NCBI RefSeq assembly: GCF_003260195.1
Contig: NZ_QEIH01000002.1
Coordinates: forward strand, 372,001 to 436,000
Reading direction: 5' to 3'
DNA length: 64,000 nucleotides
Origin: Lutibacter citreus
GTDB lineage: Bacteria > Bacteroidota > Bacteroidia > Flavobacteriales > Flavobacteriaceae
The position numbers and the translations under genes are program-made. The notes beneath the pieces are model-generated. The model had not been told where the DNA came from. It saw nothing but the letters and a program-made list of their open reading frames with translations, and searched no databases. Shown piece by piece: positions 34,343 through 44,458 of this stretch. Position 1 is the stretch's first letter, and each line of letters starts with the position of its first letter.

Positions 34343-37300
34343 ATGGCTCTTCAACCTAACCCAATTGAAAGTACATTAGATTTTCTAATTGAAAACGGCT
34401 ACAATATATCTTCTGATGAATTTTTGAAAAAAACAGCAAAATATTTATCAAGTTGTTTGGGGGTTAAATATGTTTTAATAAGTAAATATTCAGTAAATCA
34501 GCCTTTAATTGCTGAATCAATTATCTCTTATGGAGATGGAGGTTTAAAACCAAATATAACTTATAATCTGTTAAATACTCCTTATGAAAATGTAATTGAT
34601 AAAAGAGTATGTGTTTATCAAGAAAACATTCAAAGTGTTTTTCCTTTAGATAAAATGCTAGTTAATTTGAATGTTAGCGGCTTTGTTGGAATATCTATAT
34701 TAAACTCAAGTAAAGAGCCTATAGGGTTGCTCTCTGTAATGAATGACGGACCTTTAGAGGATGTAGAAACAATTAAAACAATTCTTAAAATTATTTCTAT
34801 AAAAATTGAAAAAATACTTGAAAGAATTATTTATGAAGATATTTTATATGAAATTAGAATAAAATTTGAAGAATTATCTAACTCTATCTACGAAGGAATT
34901 TTAATTCACGATAAGGGAATAATAAAAAGTGTTAATAAAGCATTTGAAAAAATGTTTGGTTATGCATCAAATGAATTAGTTGGGTTTTATGGAATTGAAT
35001 TACTTTTTCCAAAAAAGCACCAAGATTTTATTAAAAATAATTTTAAAAATAATTCAGAAAAATTAATAGAAGTAGAAGGTGTTAAAAAAGATGGTTCAAT
35101 TTTTTCTATTGAAATAATATTAAAAGAAATAAAATCAATTAATAATAAAACAATTAAATTTTGTCTTTTTAGAGATTTAACAAATATTAAACAAAAAGAA
35201 ATTGAAAACAAAAAGCTTTTAGCAGCTGTAGAACAGAGTGCAAACGCTATAATTATTACAGATATAAATGGTATTATTGAATATGTAAATCCAAAATATT
35301 CTAAAATTATAGGTTATTCTAAATCAGAAGTACTAGGCCAAATTCCTGATATTTTAAAGTCTGATTATCATTCAAAAGCATATTTTTCTAATTTATGGAG
35401 TACTATTTCATCGGGAAAAATATGGAAAGGAGAATTTCAAAATAAAAATAAAAAAGGTGAACTTTATTGGGAACAAGCTACAATTAGTCAGTTAAAAAAT
35501 GCAAAAGGAGAAATTACAAATTACCTTGTAATAAAAGAAGATATAAATGAGCGTAAAATTGCTGAGGTAAAATTAAAAGAAGCCTATAAATTAATTAAAG
35601 AAAAAGAAGATTATTTAACTAGAATTTTAAAAACTGCAAATGAAGGCTATTGGATAATAGATTTAGAGGATAAAACAGTTAGTGTTAATACCAAAATGTG
35701 CTTTATTTTAGGGTATAAAGAATCTGAAATTATTGGAAAACATATAAATGATTTTGTTAATGATAAAAATAATGAAATTTTTAAAAATGAAATTAAAAAC
35801 AGAAAATTCGGTATATCTTCAAATTATGAAATAGAGTTAATGAATGCTAACGGACAAAGCATTCCTTGCTTGTTTAACGCCTCTCCAGTGTATAATCAAG
35901 AAAATATTATAGTTGGATCTTTTGCTTTGGTTACTAATATTTCAAATTTAAAAAAAGTATATAAAGAATTAGAAGTTAAACATCTTGAATTAAAGAAATT
36001 AACGAACGAACTATCTGAAAAGAACAGACTTCATTTTGAAATTAAAAACAGATTTAGAAATTTATTTGATGAAAGCCCGGTTTCTTTATGGGATGAGGAT
36101 TTTTCTGAAGTAAAACAATTTATTAAAGAATCAGGAATTAACACATTAAATATAGAAGATTACTTTAATAATAATCGAGATTTTTTAATTGAATGTATTT
36201 CAAAAATTAAAATTATTAGAGTTAATAAAAGCACCTTTGATTTAATAGGTGTTAATTCAATTGAAGAATTAAAAGATCTTTTAGAAACTACAAATACAGA
36301 AGAATCTTTTAAAAGTATGGCAAAAGAGCTAACAGCTGTTGCTCAGAATAAGTCAGAGTTTTATGGCGAAACACAATTTAAAAGAGCTGATGGAAAGTTA
36401 ATTACAGCAATTATAAAATCTGAAATTAATACTAAAGGAAAAGCCATTGTTTCTATTGTTGATATTTCAGCTCTTAAAGAGGTAGAATATGAGCTGAATA
36501 AATCTAAAATTAAAGTTGAAAAAAGTGATGAGAGATATAGGCTTGCAGTTTCGGCGGCAGGTTTAGGTATTTGGGATTGGAATATTGAAACGGATTCTAT
36601 TTATTTTTCAACTTACTATAAAAAACAACTAGGATATAAAAATCATGAGTTCGAAAATAAAGTTTCTAATTGGAGGGACCATTTACATCCAGATGAATCT
36701 AAACGAGAACGTCAAAAACTATTAAGTTATTTAAAAAATCCAAAAAAACAGTACATTTCAGAATTTAGATATAGACATAAAAATGGCTCGTATATTTGGA
36801 TTCTTGCAAGAGCAGAAGTTTTAAAAAATGAGAAAGGAGAGGTAATTAGAATGTTTGGTTCTCATAGAGATATATCTGTAAGAAAAAAAGCTTTAATAGA
36901 ATTAGAGGAGCAACGTTTAGAGTTAATTAAAGCAAAAGATAAAGCAGAAGAAAGCAATAGGCTTAAAACGGAGTTTTTACACAATATGTCTCACGAAATT
37001 AGAACTCCTATGAATGGAATTTTAGGATTTTCTAATTTTTTAAGTGAACCTAACTTATCTGTTGAAAAAAGAAAGTATTACATTAATATAATTAATAATA
37101 GTGGAAATCAATTATTACGTGTTATAGATGATATTTTAGAAATTTCTCGTTTAGAAACTAAACAGGTAAAAGTAATTGAAAATTCTGTTTGTATAAATGA
37201 TTTATTGATGGAATTGTTTTCAATATTCGATTTAAAAGCCAAAGAAAATGGAATTCCTATTTATTTAATGAATCAACTTTCGGATAATGAAAGTACTATT

Positions 37301-38092
37301 TTCACGGATAGATCAAAGCTTAATAAAGTATTAAGTAATTTACTTGAAAACGCATTAAAGTACACAAATAAAGGGTATATTAAATTTGGCTATCATCTTA
37401 TTAACAGTCAATTAGAGTTGTTTGTTAAAGATACTGGAATAGGTATTTGTGTAACTAAACAAGAATCAATTTTTGAAAGATTTTCGCAAGAAGAAACAAA
37501 TCTAACCCTAAATAGTGGAGGTTTAGGTTTGGGGCTATCAATAGCTAAAGAAAATACAGAGCTATTGGGTGGTAATATTTCAATAATTTCAGAAAAAGGT
37601 AAGGGATCAAAATTTGTAGTATCAATTCCATACAAACCAGTAAATAAGGTTTTAGAGAATAAAGAATTACAAAGCAAAATAATTAATGAACCAAATAAAT
37701 ATACGGTGCTAATTGTTGAGGATGAGGAAGTTAATTTTATGTTTATTGAAATATTATTAACCGAAAAAATTGATATAGATTTTAAAATTTTACACGCAAA
37801 AAACGGGAAAGAGGCTGTTGATATTTGTAAAAATAATGATGCTATTGATATTGTATTAATGGATATAAATATGCCAATTCTAAATGGTTATGAAGCAACA
37901 AAACAAATAAGAGTTTTAAAACCCAATTTGCCTATTATTGCTCAAACAGCATATTCTACAATTGAAGATAAAGAAAAAGCAGAAAAAGCAGGATGTAATA
38001 GTTTTATATCAAAACCAATACAGGAAAAAACTTTAAGAGATATAATGGATAGCTATTTATTAGTAGCTGATTATAAACATAAAACTAGTTAA
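34343..38092 (+). CDS. Hybrid histidine kinase (GAF, multiple PAS, HisKA, HATPase, receiver)
   Basis: 1249 residues. A GAF-like domain lies at about 10-160. Five PAS modules follow at about 175-285, 290-410, 425-545, 570-715 and 730-850, each with GYSxxExxGK-like ends. The fourth is divergent: FRNLFDESPVSLWDEDF is the PAS entry. HisKA has His884 in NMSHEIRTPMNGILGF, HATPase DTGIGI and GLGLGLSIA, and a C-terminal receiver has phospho-acceptor Asp1174 in VLMDINMPILNGY. No transmembrane helix is evident, so it is cytoplasmic. No DNA-binding output is present. Its input and target are unknown. Confidence 0.92.
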   Translation: MALQPNPIESTLDFLIENGYNISSDEFLKKTAKYLSSCLGVKYVLISKYSVNQPLIAESIISYGDGGLKPNITYNLLNTPYENVIDKRVCVYQENIQSVFPLDKMLVNLNVSGFVGISILNSSKEPIGLLSVMNDGPLEDVETIKTILKIISIKIEKILERIIYEDILYEIRIKFEELSNSIYEGILIHDKGIIKSVNKAFEKMFGYASNELVGFYGIELLFPKKHQDFIKNNFKNNSEKLIEVEGVKKDGSIFSIEIILKEIKSINNKTIKFCLFRDLTNIKQKEIENKKLLAAVEQSANAIIITDINGIIEYVNPKYSKIIGYSKSEVLGQIPDILKSDYHSKAYFSNLWSTISSGKIWKGEFQNKNKKGELYWEQATISQLKNAKGEITNYLVIKEDINERKIAEVKLKEAYKLIKEKEDYLTRILKTANEGYWIIDLEDKTVSVNTKMCFILGYKESEIIGKHINDFVNDKNNEIFKNEIKNRKFGISSNYEIELMNANGQSIPCLFNASPVYNQENIIVGSFALVTNISNLKKVYKELEVKHLELKKLTNELSEKNRLHFEIKNRFRNLFDESPVSLWDEDFSEVKQFIKESGINTLNIEDYFNNNRDFLIECISKIKIIRVNKSTFDLIGVNSIEELKDLLETTNTEESFKSMAKELTAVAQNKSEFYGETQFKRADGKLITAIIKSEINTKGKAIVSIVDISALKEVEYELNKSKIKVEKSDERYRLAVSAAGLGIWDWNIETDSIYFSTYYKKQLGYKNHEFENKVSNWRDHLHPDESKRERQKLLSYLKNPKKQYISEFRYRHKNGSYIWILARAEVLKNEKGEVIRMFGSHRDISVRKKALIELEEQRLELIKAKDKAEESNRLKTEFLHNMSHEIRTPMNGILGFSNFLSEPNLSVEKRKYYINIINNSGNQLLRVIDDILEISRLETKQVKVIENSVCINDLLMELFSIFDLKAKENGIPIYLMNQLSDNESTIFTDRSKLNKVLSNLLENALKYTNKGYIKFGYHLINSQLELFVKDTGIGICVTKQESIFERFSQEETNLTLNSGGLGLGLSIAKENTELLGGNISIISEKGKGSKFVVSIPYKPVNKVLENKELQSKIINEPNKYTVLIVEDEEVNFMFIEILLTEKIDIDFKILHAKNGKEAVDICKNNDAIDIVLMDINMPILNGYEATKQIRVLKPNLPIIAQTAYSTIEDKEKAEKAGCNSFISKPIQEKTLRDIMDSYLLVADYKHKTS

Positions 38093-38101
38093 ACCGAGAC
38101 C

Positions 38102-38503
38102 TTATTTAATAATAACTCCTCGTTTATTTAACAAAGGGATCATTCTTAAATTGCCTTCTTTTATTGAGTTTTTTTCAAAAACATATTTTTTATCAAACAT
38201 TGAAGACGCTTCAAAAAAGGTAACATTAAAAAAGTTTGTAAGTTTTAGTACTTCATCTTGCATTAATTCAACTTTTGCATAAGAATTAGCTGGTAATTTG
38301 TCAATTTTATGCCTTAAAACAGCCGTTTCAATTAATTTGTCTTCATCATATCCTTTTGATACTATAAGTACCATTTCTAAAGCTACATTTTTATTATTAA
38401 TAATATATGCATTCCAATCTTCACATTGAAATTCTTTATTATACTCTTTAACAACCGCCATAAAAACGTCACTTACTTGAGGTATTTCAATATCTTTTTT
38501 CAT
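38102..38503 (-). CDS. Conserved hypothetical protein next to pheS
   Basis: 133 residues. No motif recognised. It has a mixed alpha/beta character with DWNAYIINNKNVALEMVLIVSKGYDED and ends LRMIPLLNKRGVIIK. I recall proteins like this beside pheS in other Bacteroidota, sometimes labelled after the synthetase by mistake; they carry no synthetase motif. A hairpin terminator lies between it and pheS, so it may be expressed separately. Confidence 0.7.
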   Translation of the reverse strand: MKKDIEIPQVSDVFMAVVKEYNKEFQCEDWNAYIINNKNVALEMVLIVSKGYDEDKLIETAVLRHKIDKLPANSYAKVELMQDEVLKLTNFFNVTFFEASSMFDKKYVFEKNSIKEGNLRMIPLLNKRGVIIK

Positions 38504-38515
38504 AATAATAAATGG

Positions 38516-38545
38516 AAAGAAAAATTCCGCTTTAGAGCGGAATTT
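38516..38545 (-). terminator. Terminator of pheS
   Basis: Stem AAATTCCGCT/AGCGGAATTT with a four-base loop, followed on the minus strand by TTTTTCTTT. It is located between the pheS stop codon and the next gene. Confidence 0.8.
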
Positions 38546-38551
38546 AATATT

Positions 38552-39571
38552 TTATATTACAGATTTAAATTGCTCTAAAAAACGAACATCATTTTCATAA
38601 AACATTCTAATATCTGGTATTTGGTATAATAACATTGCAATACGCTCAATACCCATTCCAAAAGCATAACCGCTGTAAATTTCAGGGTCAATATTTGCGT
38701 TTTTTAAAACATTAGGGTCAACCATTCCGCAACCCATAATTTCTAACCAACCAGTTCCTTTTGTAATTTTATAATCAGTTTCAGTTTCTAATCCCCAATA
38801 AATATCTACCTCAGCACTTGGTTCTGTAAATGGAAAATAAGAAGGTCTTAATCGTATTTTAGATTTCCCAAACATTTCTTTAGTGAAATATAACAAAGCT
38901 TGTTTTAAATCGGCAAATGAAACATCAGTATCAATATATAAACCTTCTACTTGGTGAAAAATACAATGTGCACGTGCAGAAATATCTTCATTTCTAAAAA
39001 CTCTACCTGGAGAAATTGTTCTAATAGGTGGTTTATGATTTTCCATATAGCGAACTTGCACTGAAGAAGTGTGAGTTCTTAATAAAATATCTGGATCTGT
39101 TTCAATAAAAAACGTATCCTGCATATCTCTAGCCGGATGATATTCTGGTAAATTAAGGGCTGTAAAATTATGCCAATCATCTTCAATTTCAGGTCCTTCA
39201 GAAACAGTAAATCCTATTTTAGAGAAAACCTCAATTATTTTATTTTTTACTATAGAAATTGGATGATGAGAACCTAATTCAATTGGCTCTTCAGGGCGGG
39301 TTAAATCGCCGTAAAACCCTTTGTCTTCAACAGCATTTTCTAAAACTTCATTTAATGATGAAACTTTATCTTCTGCAGATGTTTTTAATTTGTTTAAAGC
39401 CTGACCAAAATCTTTACGTAATTCTGCATCAACATTTTTAAATTCAGCAAATAAATCTTTCAATAAACCTTTACTTCCTAAATATTTAATTCTGAAAGCT
39501 TCAATTTCATCTTTAGTTCCCGCATTAAATGCAGCCACTTCACCAATCAGTTCTTTTACTTTATCTAACAT
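38552..39571 (-). CDS. pheS: Phenylalanyl-tRNA synthetase alpha subunit
   Basis: 339 residues, the usual length. The N-terminal coiled coil (1-90) precedes the catalytic core: GSHHPISIV, then PEIEDDWHNFTALNLPEYHPARDMQDTFF, LLRTHTSSVQVR, GRVFRNEDISARAHCIFHQVEGL, FPFTEPSAEVDIYW, and GFAFGMGIERIAML-type ending (here YAFGMGIERIAML). It charges tRNA-Phe together with the beta subunit, which is not in the window. Read leftward from a clear start codon at 39571. Confidence 0.98.
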   Translation of the reverse strand: MLDKVKELIGEVAAFNAGTKDEIEAFRIKYLGSKGLLKDLFAEFKNVDAELRKDFGQALNKLKTSAEDKVSSLNEVLENAVEDKGFYGDLTRPEEPIELGSHHPISIVKNKIIEVFSKIGFTVSEGPEIEDDWHNFTALNLPEYHPARDMQDTFFIETDPDILLRTHTSSVQVRYMENHKPPIRTISPGRVFRNEDISARAHCIFHQVEGLYIDTDVSFADLKQALLYFTKEMFGKSKIRLRPSYFPFTEPSAEVDIYWGLETETDYKITKGTGWLEIMGCGMVDPNVLKNANIDPEIYSGYAFGMGIERIAMLLYQIPDIRMFYENDVRFLEQFKSVI

Positions 39572-39832
39572 TTTATATAAAATTAGGGTGCAAATTTACA
39601 TAAATTTATTTTGTTTAATTAAAATTTGAAATGATTCCTTTTAACCATTTTTTTTTTAAGAAGCCAATGTTTTCAATAGCTTCAAAAAATTGAAGTTTGG
39701 TATTATTACGAAAACGTTTTAGTTTCTTTTTAATATTTCACAAGTAGCCTCTGTAAAATTGAATATAATATTATATATTACATATATTTGTTTAGGTAAT
39801 TGATTAAATAACAATGTAATACACTATTAATT
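39572..39832. other. Intergenic region with a possible gene relic (pheS to first gdhA)
   Basis: The minus strand between about 39620 and 39760 contains peptide-like frames, for example one ending in KLQFFEAIENIGF and a frame ending FTEATCEILKRN. They are interrupted and no start codon is present. This may be the tail of a lost gene. The + strand carries the gdhA promoter listed separately. Confidence 0.3.
39759..39790 (+). promoter_or_regulatory. Promoter of the first gdhA gene
   Basis: TTG at 39759-39761, a 21-base spacer, and a perfect TATATTTG -7 box at 39783-39790. It lies 43 bases before the start codon. Confidence 0.6.
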
Positions 39833-41176
39833 ATGAAATCGAAAATAAAAAAGTTTATGGATTTGGTCAGGCAGCGTAATCAATTTGAACCAGAATTTTT
39901 GCAGGCAGTAGAGGAAGTTGCGGAGACAGTTATTCCTTATATAGTTAATAAGGAAATATATTATGGTAAAAACATTTTGTTAAGAATGGTTGAGCCAGAG
40001 AGAGTAATTATGTTCAGAGTCCCTTGGATTAATGATGTAGGGGAAATTGTTGTTAATAGGGGGTTTAGAATAGAAATGAATTCAGCAATAGGACCTTATA
40101 AAGGTGGTTTGCGTTTTCATCCTACAGTTAATTTAAGTATTCTTAAATTTTTAGCTTTTGAACAAGTGTTTAAAAATGCCTTAACAACATTACCAATGGG
40201 TGGTGGAAAAGGTGGTTCTGATTTTGATCCTAAAGCAAAATCTGATGGTGAAATTATGCGATTTTGTCAATCATTTATGGGGGAATTATTCCGTCATATT
40301 GGACCAAATACGGATATTCCTGCTGGTGATATTGGTGTAGGAGGTAGAGAAATTGGATATTTATTTGGGATGTACAAAAAATTAAGAAATGAATTTACTG
40401 GAGTTTTAACAGGTAAAGGAATGTCTTGGGGAGGATCTTTAATTCGTCCCGAAGCTACAGGTTACGGAACTGTATATTTTGCGCAAAGTATGCTTGAAAC
40501 AAGAAACGATTCTTTAAAAGGAAAAATAGTAACCGTTTCTGGTTCTGGTAATGTAGCTCAATATGCTTGTGAAAAAGCAACTCAATTAGAAGCTAAAGTT
40601 GTTACTTTATCTGATTCAGGTGGGTATATTTATGATGAAGAAGGTATAGATGCTAGTAAATTAGCATTTGTAATGGATCTTAAAAACAATAAACGTGCTA
40701 GAATTAGTGAATATATAGATAAATATCCAAAAGCAAAATATGTTGAGGGTAAAAAACCTTGGGGTATAAAATGTGATGTGGCTATGCCTTGTGCAACACA
40801 AAATGAGGTAAACAAAGTTGATGCGAAAAAATTATTAGCTAATGGTTGTTTTTTAATAAGTGAGGGTGCTAATATGCCTTCTGACCCTGGTGCAGTTCAT
40901 GCGTTTCAGGCTGCTAAAATTTTATATGCTCCGGGCAAAGCATCTAATGCTGGTGGTGTAGCAACTTCTGGTTTAGAAATGTCTCAAAACTCTTTACGTA
41001 TTGTTTGGACACGTGAAGAAGTTGATGAAAGACTTCAAGATATAATGTCTAATATTCATGAAAATTGTATTAAATATGGTAAACAAGATGACGGATACGT
41101 GGATTATGTAACTGGTGCAAATATTGCTGGTTTTGTAAAAGTTGCAGACGCAATGTTGGCTCAAGGTGTTGTATAA
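39833..41176 (+). CDS. gdhA: NADP-type glutamate dehydrogenase (copy 1)
   Basis: 447 residues, the length of hexameric NADP-dependent enzymes. The signature is LPMGGGKGGSDFDPKAKSD with the catalytic Lys; PAGDIGVGGREIG and GVLTGKGMSWGGSLIRPEATG are further family stretches. The dinucleotide fold motif is VSGSGNVAQYA. Probable reaction: 2-oxoglutarate + NH4+ + NADPH to glutamate. A second gene of the same family (44459) lies downstream of a 1010-residue receiver/dikinase-like gene, so the three are neighbours. Confidence 0.95.
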   Translation: MKSKIKKFMDLVRQRNQFEPEFLQAVEEVAETVIPYIVNKEIYYGKNILLRMVEPERVIMFRVPWINDVGEIVVNRGFRIEMNSAIGPYKGGLRFHPTVNLSILKFLAFEQVFKNALTTLPMGGGKGGSDFDPKAKSDGEIMRFCQSFMGELFRHIGPNTDIPAGDIGVGGREIGYLFGMYKKLRNEFTGVLTGKGMSWGGSLIRPEATGYGTVYFAQSMLETRNDSLKGKIVTVSGSGNVAQYACEKATQLEAKVVTLSDSGGYIYDEEGIDASKLAFVMDLKNNKRARISEYIDKYPKAKYVEGKKPWGIKCDVAMPCATQNEVNKVDAKKLLANGCFLISEGANMPSDPGAVHAFQAAKILYAPGKASNAGGVATSGLEMSQNSLRIVWTREEVDERLQDIMSNIHENCIKYGKQDDGYVDYVTGANIAGFVKVADAMLAQGVV

Positions 41177-41206
41177 TTTATTTCTTATTTTTTTTTTAAA
41201 TTTAAG

Positions 41207-41235
41207 AGGGGTACATTTTTTTTGTAACCCTTTTT
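41207..41235 (+). terminator. Possible terminator after the first gdhA gene
   Basis: Stem GGGGTACA/TGTAACCC with one mismatch, followed by TTTTT, 30 bases after the stop codon. Confidence 0.6.
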
Positions 41236-41295
41236 ACATAAAAATTTATGCATTAAAAATAGTATATTGCATATACAATTAAAGTTGTTCCTAGA

Positions 41296-44200
41296 ATGTA
41301 TAAAAACTCACTTCCCGATTTAAATTTTTACGAATTTGAAGATGTTGCATTTGACCAATTAATGCAAAAAAGAATTTATAGGATTCTTATTGTTTGCTCA
41401 AACTATGATTATTACATGTTGGAGGAAGATGGTAGAATTGATGAGCGTATTTTTAATGAATATACGGCGTTAAATCTTCGTTATCCACCTAGTTTTGAAC
41501 ACGCAAATTCAGTAAAAAGAGCTATAAAAGCTATGGAAACCAATAAAATTGACTTGGTAATTACCTGGTTAGATATTGGAAATTTTAAAACTGTTGAAAC
41601 ATCAAAAAAAATTAAGGCTGTATATCCAAATGTTCCCATTGCAGCCATTAGTCATTATTCAACACAGTTAAGAGAAAAACTAAATAAAGAAGGCTCAGGA
41701 GAAATAGATTATGTATTTCATTGGAATGGAAATGCGGATATTATTTTGGCCATTATTAAGTTAACAGAGGATAGAATGAATGCTTCAAAAGACATCAATG
41801 AAATTGGTGTTAAAGCAATTTTACTTGTAGAAGATTCATTAAAATTTTATTCTAAATATTTGCCAATTTTTTATAAGATATTATTGAAACAAACTCGTTC
41901 TTTTATGTCTGAGGGTTTAAATGCCCATAGAACTATGATGTTAATGAGAGGTAGGCCAAAAATTTTATTGGCTACTAATTATGAAGAAGGCTTACACCTT
42001 TTTAAAGAATATAAAAACAGTCTTTTAGGGGTTATTTCAGATGTTTCATATTTTAGAAATGGAAAACGAGATGCAAAAGCAGGATTTCATTTTTTAGAAT
42101 ATGTTCGTAGTTTTAAGAGGTATTTTCCTTTTTTAGTACAATCATCAGATAGTAATAATGAAAAGTTTGCGCTTGAGCTAAAAGGAAAATTTTTATACAA
42201 GCATACACAAACTTTAGAGGAGGAAATTAAAAATTATATTAATCAATATTTTTCTTTTGGAGATTTCGAATTTTGGGATCCAAATCAAATGAAAGTATTG
42301 TCAGTAGCTAAAGATTTAACCACTTTTCAAAAAGCTTTAAGCGTAGTTACACCCGAATGTATTGAGTATCATGCCGTTAGAAGTGAATATTCTAAATGGT
42401 TAAAATCTAGAGTGTTATTCCCTTTAGCAGATTTATTTAGTAAAGTTGAATATGATGATTTTGAAGACTCTGAGCAAGCAAGAGTCTATTTAATAGAAGC
42501 AATTAAAGCATATAGAGGTTTTAGAGCACGCGGAATTATTTCAAAATTTAATAAAGAAAAATACGATGAATATCTTGGTTTTTCAAGAATTGGTGACGGA
42601 TCTCTTGGGGGAAAGGGAAGAGGATTAGCTTTTATAGATTCTTTTTTAAAACGGCATAAATTACGTCAACATTTTAAAGATGTAAAAATTTCCATACCAA
42701 GAACAGTAGTTTTAAGTACAGAGGTATTTGATGAATTTGTTGAAACGCATAAGCTAATTGGTTTAGTAGGGAAATGTAATAATGATGAAGAAATTTTACA
42801 AAAAATTATTTCAAAACCATTACCTACTTGGGTTGTTGAAGACATAGAAGCATTTTTAAAAGTTACTAAATCTCCAATAGCAATAAGATCTTCAAGTGTT
42901 TTGGAAGATTCACATTATCAGCCTTTTGCGGGTATTTTCTCAACTTATATGTTGCCAAATACCGAAATTAGTAAAATGCTGAAAATGATTTGCAATGCTG
43001 TAAAATCTGTAATAGCTTCTTCATTTTACGAAAACAGTAAGGTATATTTAGAAGCTACTTCTCATACAATTGAAGAGGGAAAAATGGCGGTTATTTTACA
43101 AGAAGTAATAGGAAAACAATATAAGGATGTTTATTATCCAAATATTTCAGGTGTTGCACGTTCAACCAATTTTTATCCAATAGGAAATGAAAAAGCAAAC
43201 GAAGGTATTGCAAATATAGCTATAGGTTTAGGTGAAATTATTGTTGGTGGAGGTAAAACGTTGCGTTTTTCACCTTTCCACTCCAAAAAAGTGTTACAGC
43301 TTTCATCTCCTGGTTCAACACAAAGAGATACACAACAGTATTTTTATGGTTTAGATTTGGATCCGGATAGTTATGAAACTTCAATAAGTGAAGCTATTAA
43401 TAAAAAGAAAATTACAATTAGAAGAGCTGAGAAACATGGTTCTCTAAAATTTGTAGCTTCAACGTATGATTTACAGAATAATGTTATTAGACCCGGAGTT
43501 ATGCACGATGGGATTAGAGTAATAACTTTTGATAATGTATTGAAATATAATACATTTCCTTTACCTGAAATTTTACAAGACTTGTTGCGTATTGGACAAC
43601 GAGAAATGAGGAGTCCAATAGAAATTGAATTTGCCGTAAATTTAGATGTTCCAGCAGGAGAAGCAAAAGAATTTAGTTTTTTGCAAATTAGACCAATTGT
43701 AGAAAGTAATGAGAATAAGAGTAAAATTCCAGAAGATTTTAATATTGAAGAATCTATTATTTATTCAGAATCAGCTTTAGGAAATGGGAAATACGATCAT
43801 ATTTGTGATTTTGTATATGTAAAACCTGAAACATTTAATTCAGCAAATACACGTGAAATAGCATTGGCAGTTGAACAAATAAATAAAAAATTTAGAGAAA
43901 ACGAACGAGAATATATATTGGTTGGCCCTGGAAGATGGGGATCTAGTGATCCGTGGTTAGGAATACCAGTTATTTGGCCACAAATATCAGCTGCAAAAAT
44001 TATAATTGAAGCTGGATTAAATGATTTTAGAATAGACCCAAGTCAGGGAACACATTTTTTTCAAAATTTAACCTCATTTAAGGTTGGGTATTTAACAATT
44101 AACCCTTCCATTGGAGATGGATTTTTCGATTTAGATTATTTAAACAGTCAAGAGGCTGTTTTTGAGGATGCTTATTTAAGACATATTCAGTTTAAAAAAC

Positions 44201-44328
44201 CTTTGCACGTAATTATTGAGGGAAAAAGTAACAAAGCAGCAATTTATAAAGAAGGACTAAAACCAAAGAAAAAAGAGGTTTCATTAGAACAATTAATTGA
44301 TGATTTACCACCTGATGGTTTTATGTAA
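41296..44328 (+). CDS. Receiver-receiver-pyruvate phosphate dikinase N-terminal domain protein
   Basis: 1010 residues. Residues about 28-155 form a receiver-like domain: strand YRILIVC, candidate phospho-acceptor Asp93 in VITWLDIGNF. Residues about 172-300 form a second, with LLVEDS and Asp249 in VISDVSYFRNG. From about 430 comes a PPDK/PEP-synthase N-terminal ATP-binding domain: GDGSLGGKGRGLAFI (near 438) and AIRSSSVLEDSHYQPFAG (near 530). A later stretch YILVGPGRWGSSDPWLGIP is ATP-grasp-like. The swivelling His domain and the PEP-binding barrel of real PEP synthases are not seen, so PEP synthesis is unlikely. It is flanked by two gdhA genes. Function unknown. Confidence 0.85.
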   Translation: MYKNSLPDLNFYEFEDVAFDQLMQKRIYRILIVCSNYDYYMLEEDGRIDERIFNEYTALNLRYPPSFEHANSVKRAIKAMETNKIDLVITWLDIGNFKTVETSKKIKAVYPNVPIAAISHYSTQLREKLNKEGSGEIDYVFHWNGNADIILAIIKLTEDRMNASKDINEIGVKAILLVEDSLKFYSKYLPIFYKILLKQTRSFMSEGLNAHRTMMLMRGRPKILLATNYEEGLHLFKEYKNSLLGVISDVSYFRNGKRDAKAGFHFLEYVRSFKRYFPFLVQSSDSNNEKFALELKGKFLYKHTQTLEEEIKNYINQYFSFGDFEFWDPNQMKVLSVAKDLTTFQKALSVVTPECIEYHAVRSEYSKWLKSRVLFPLADLFSKVEYDDFEDSEQARVYLIEAIKAYRGFRARGIISKFNKEKYDEYLGFSRIGDGSLGGKGRGLAFIDSFLKRHKLRQHFKDVKISIPRTVVLSTEVFDEFVETHKLIGLVGKCNNDEEILQKIISKPLPTWVVEDIEAFLKVTKSPIAIRSSSVLEDSHYQPFAGIFSTYMLPNTEISKMLKMICNAVKSVIASSFYENSKVYLEATSHTIEEGKMAVILQEVIGKQYKDVYYPNISGVARSTNFYPIGNEKANEGIANIAIGLGEIIVGGGKTLRFSPFHSKKVLQLSSPGSTQRDTQQYFYGLDLDPDSYETSISEAINKKKITIRRAEKHGSLKFVASTYDLQNNVIRPGVMHDGIRVITFDNVLKYNTFPLPEILQDLLRIGQREMRSPIEIEFAVNLDVPAGEAKEFSFLQIRPIVESNENKSKIPEDFNIEESIIYSESALGNGKYDHICDFVYVKPETFNSANTREIALAVEQINKKFRENEREYILVGPGRWGSSDPWLGIPVIWPQISAAKIIIEAGLNDFRIDPSQGTHFFQNLTSFKVGYLTINPSIGDGFFDLDYLNSQEAVFEDAYLRHIQFKKPLHVIIEGKSNKAAIYKEGLKPKKKEVSLEQLIDDLPPDGFM

Positions 44329-44458
44329 AATTGCTATGTAACAACTACAACATTTTTTAAAAAAATAACGAATAATATTATGAATATTGCAATAAATATC
44401 GTTAATTTTGATATAAGTATAATTTACCTAATTTAAAATAGGCTATAAAAGTGAATTT

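Noticed and set aside
41296-44328. Calling the 1010-residue protein phosphoenolpyruvate synthase
   Set aside because: Only the ATP-binding domain is visible; no swivelling His motif and no PEP-binding barrel were found.
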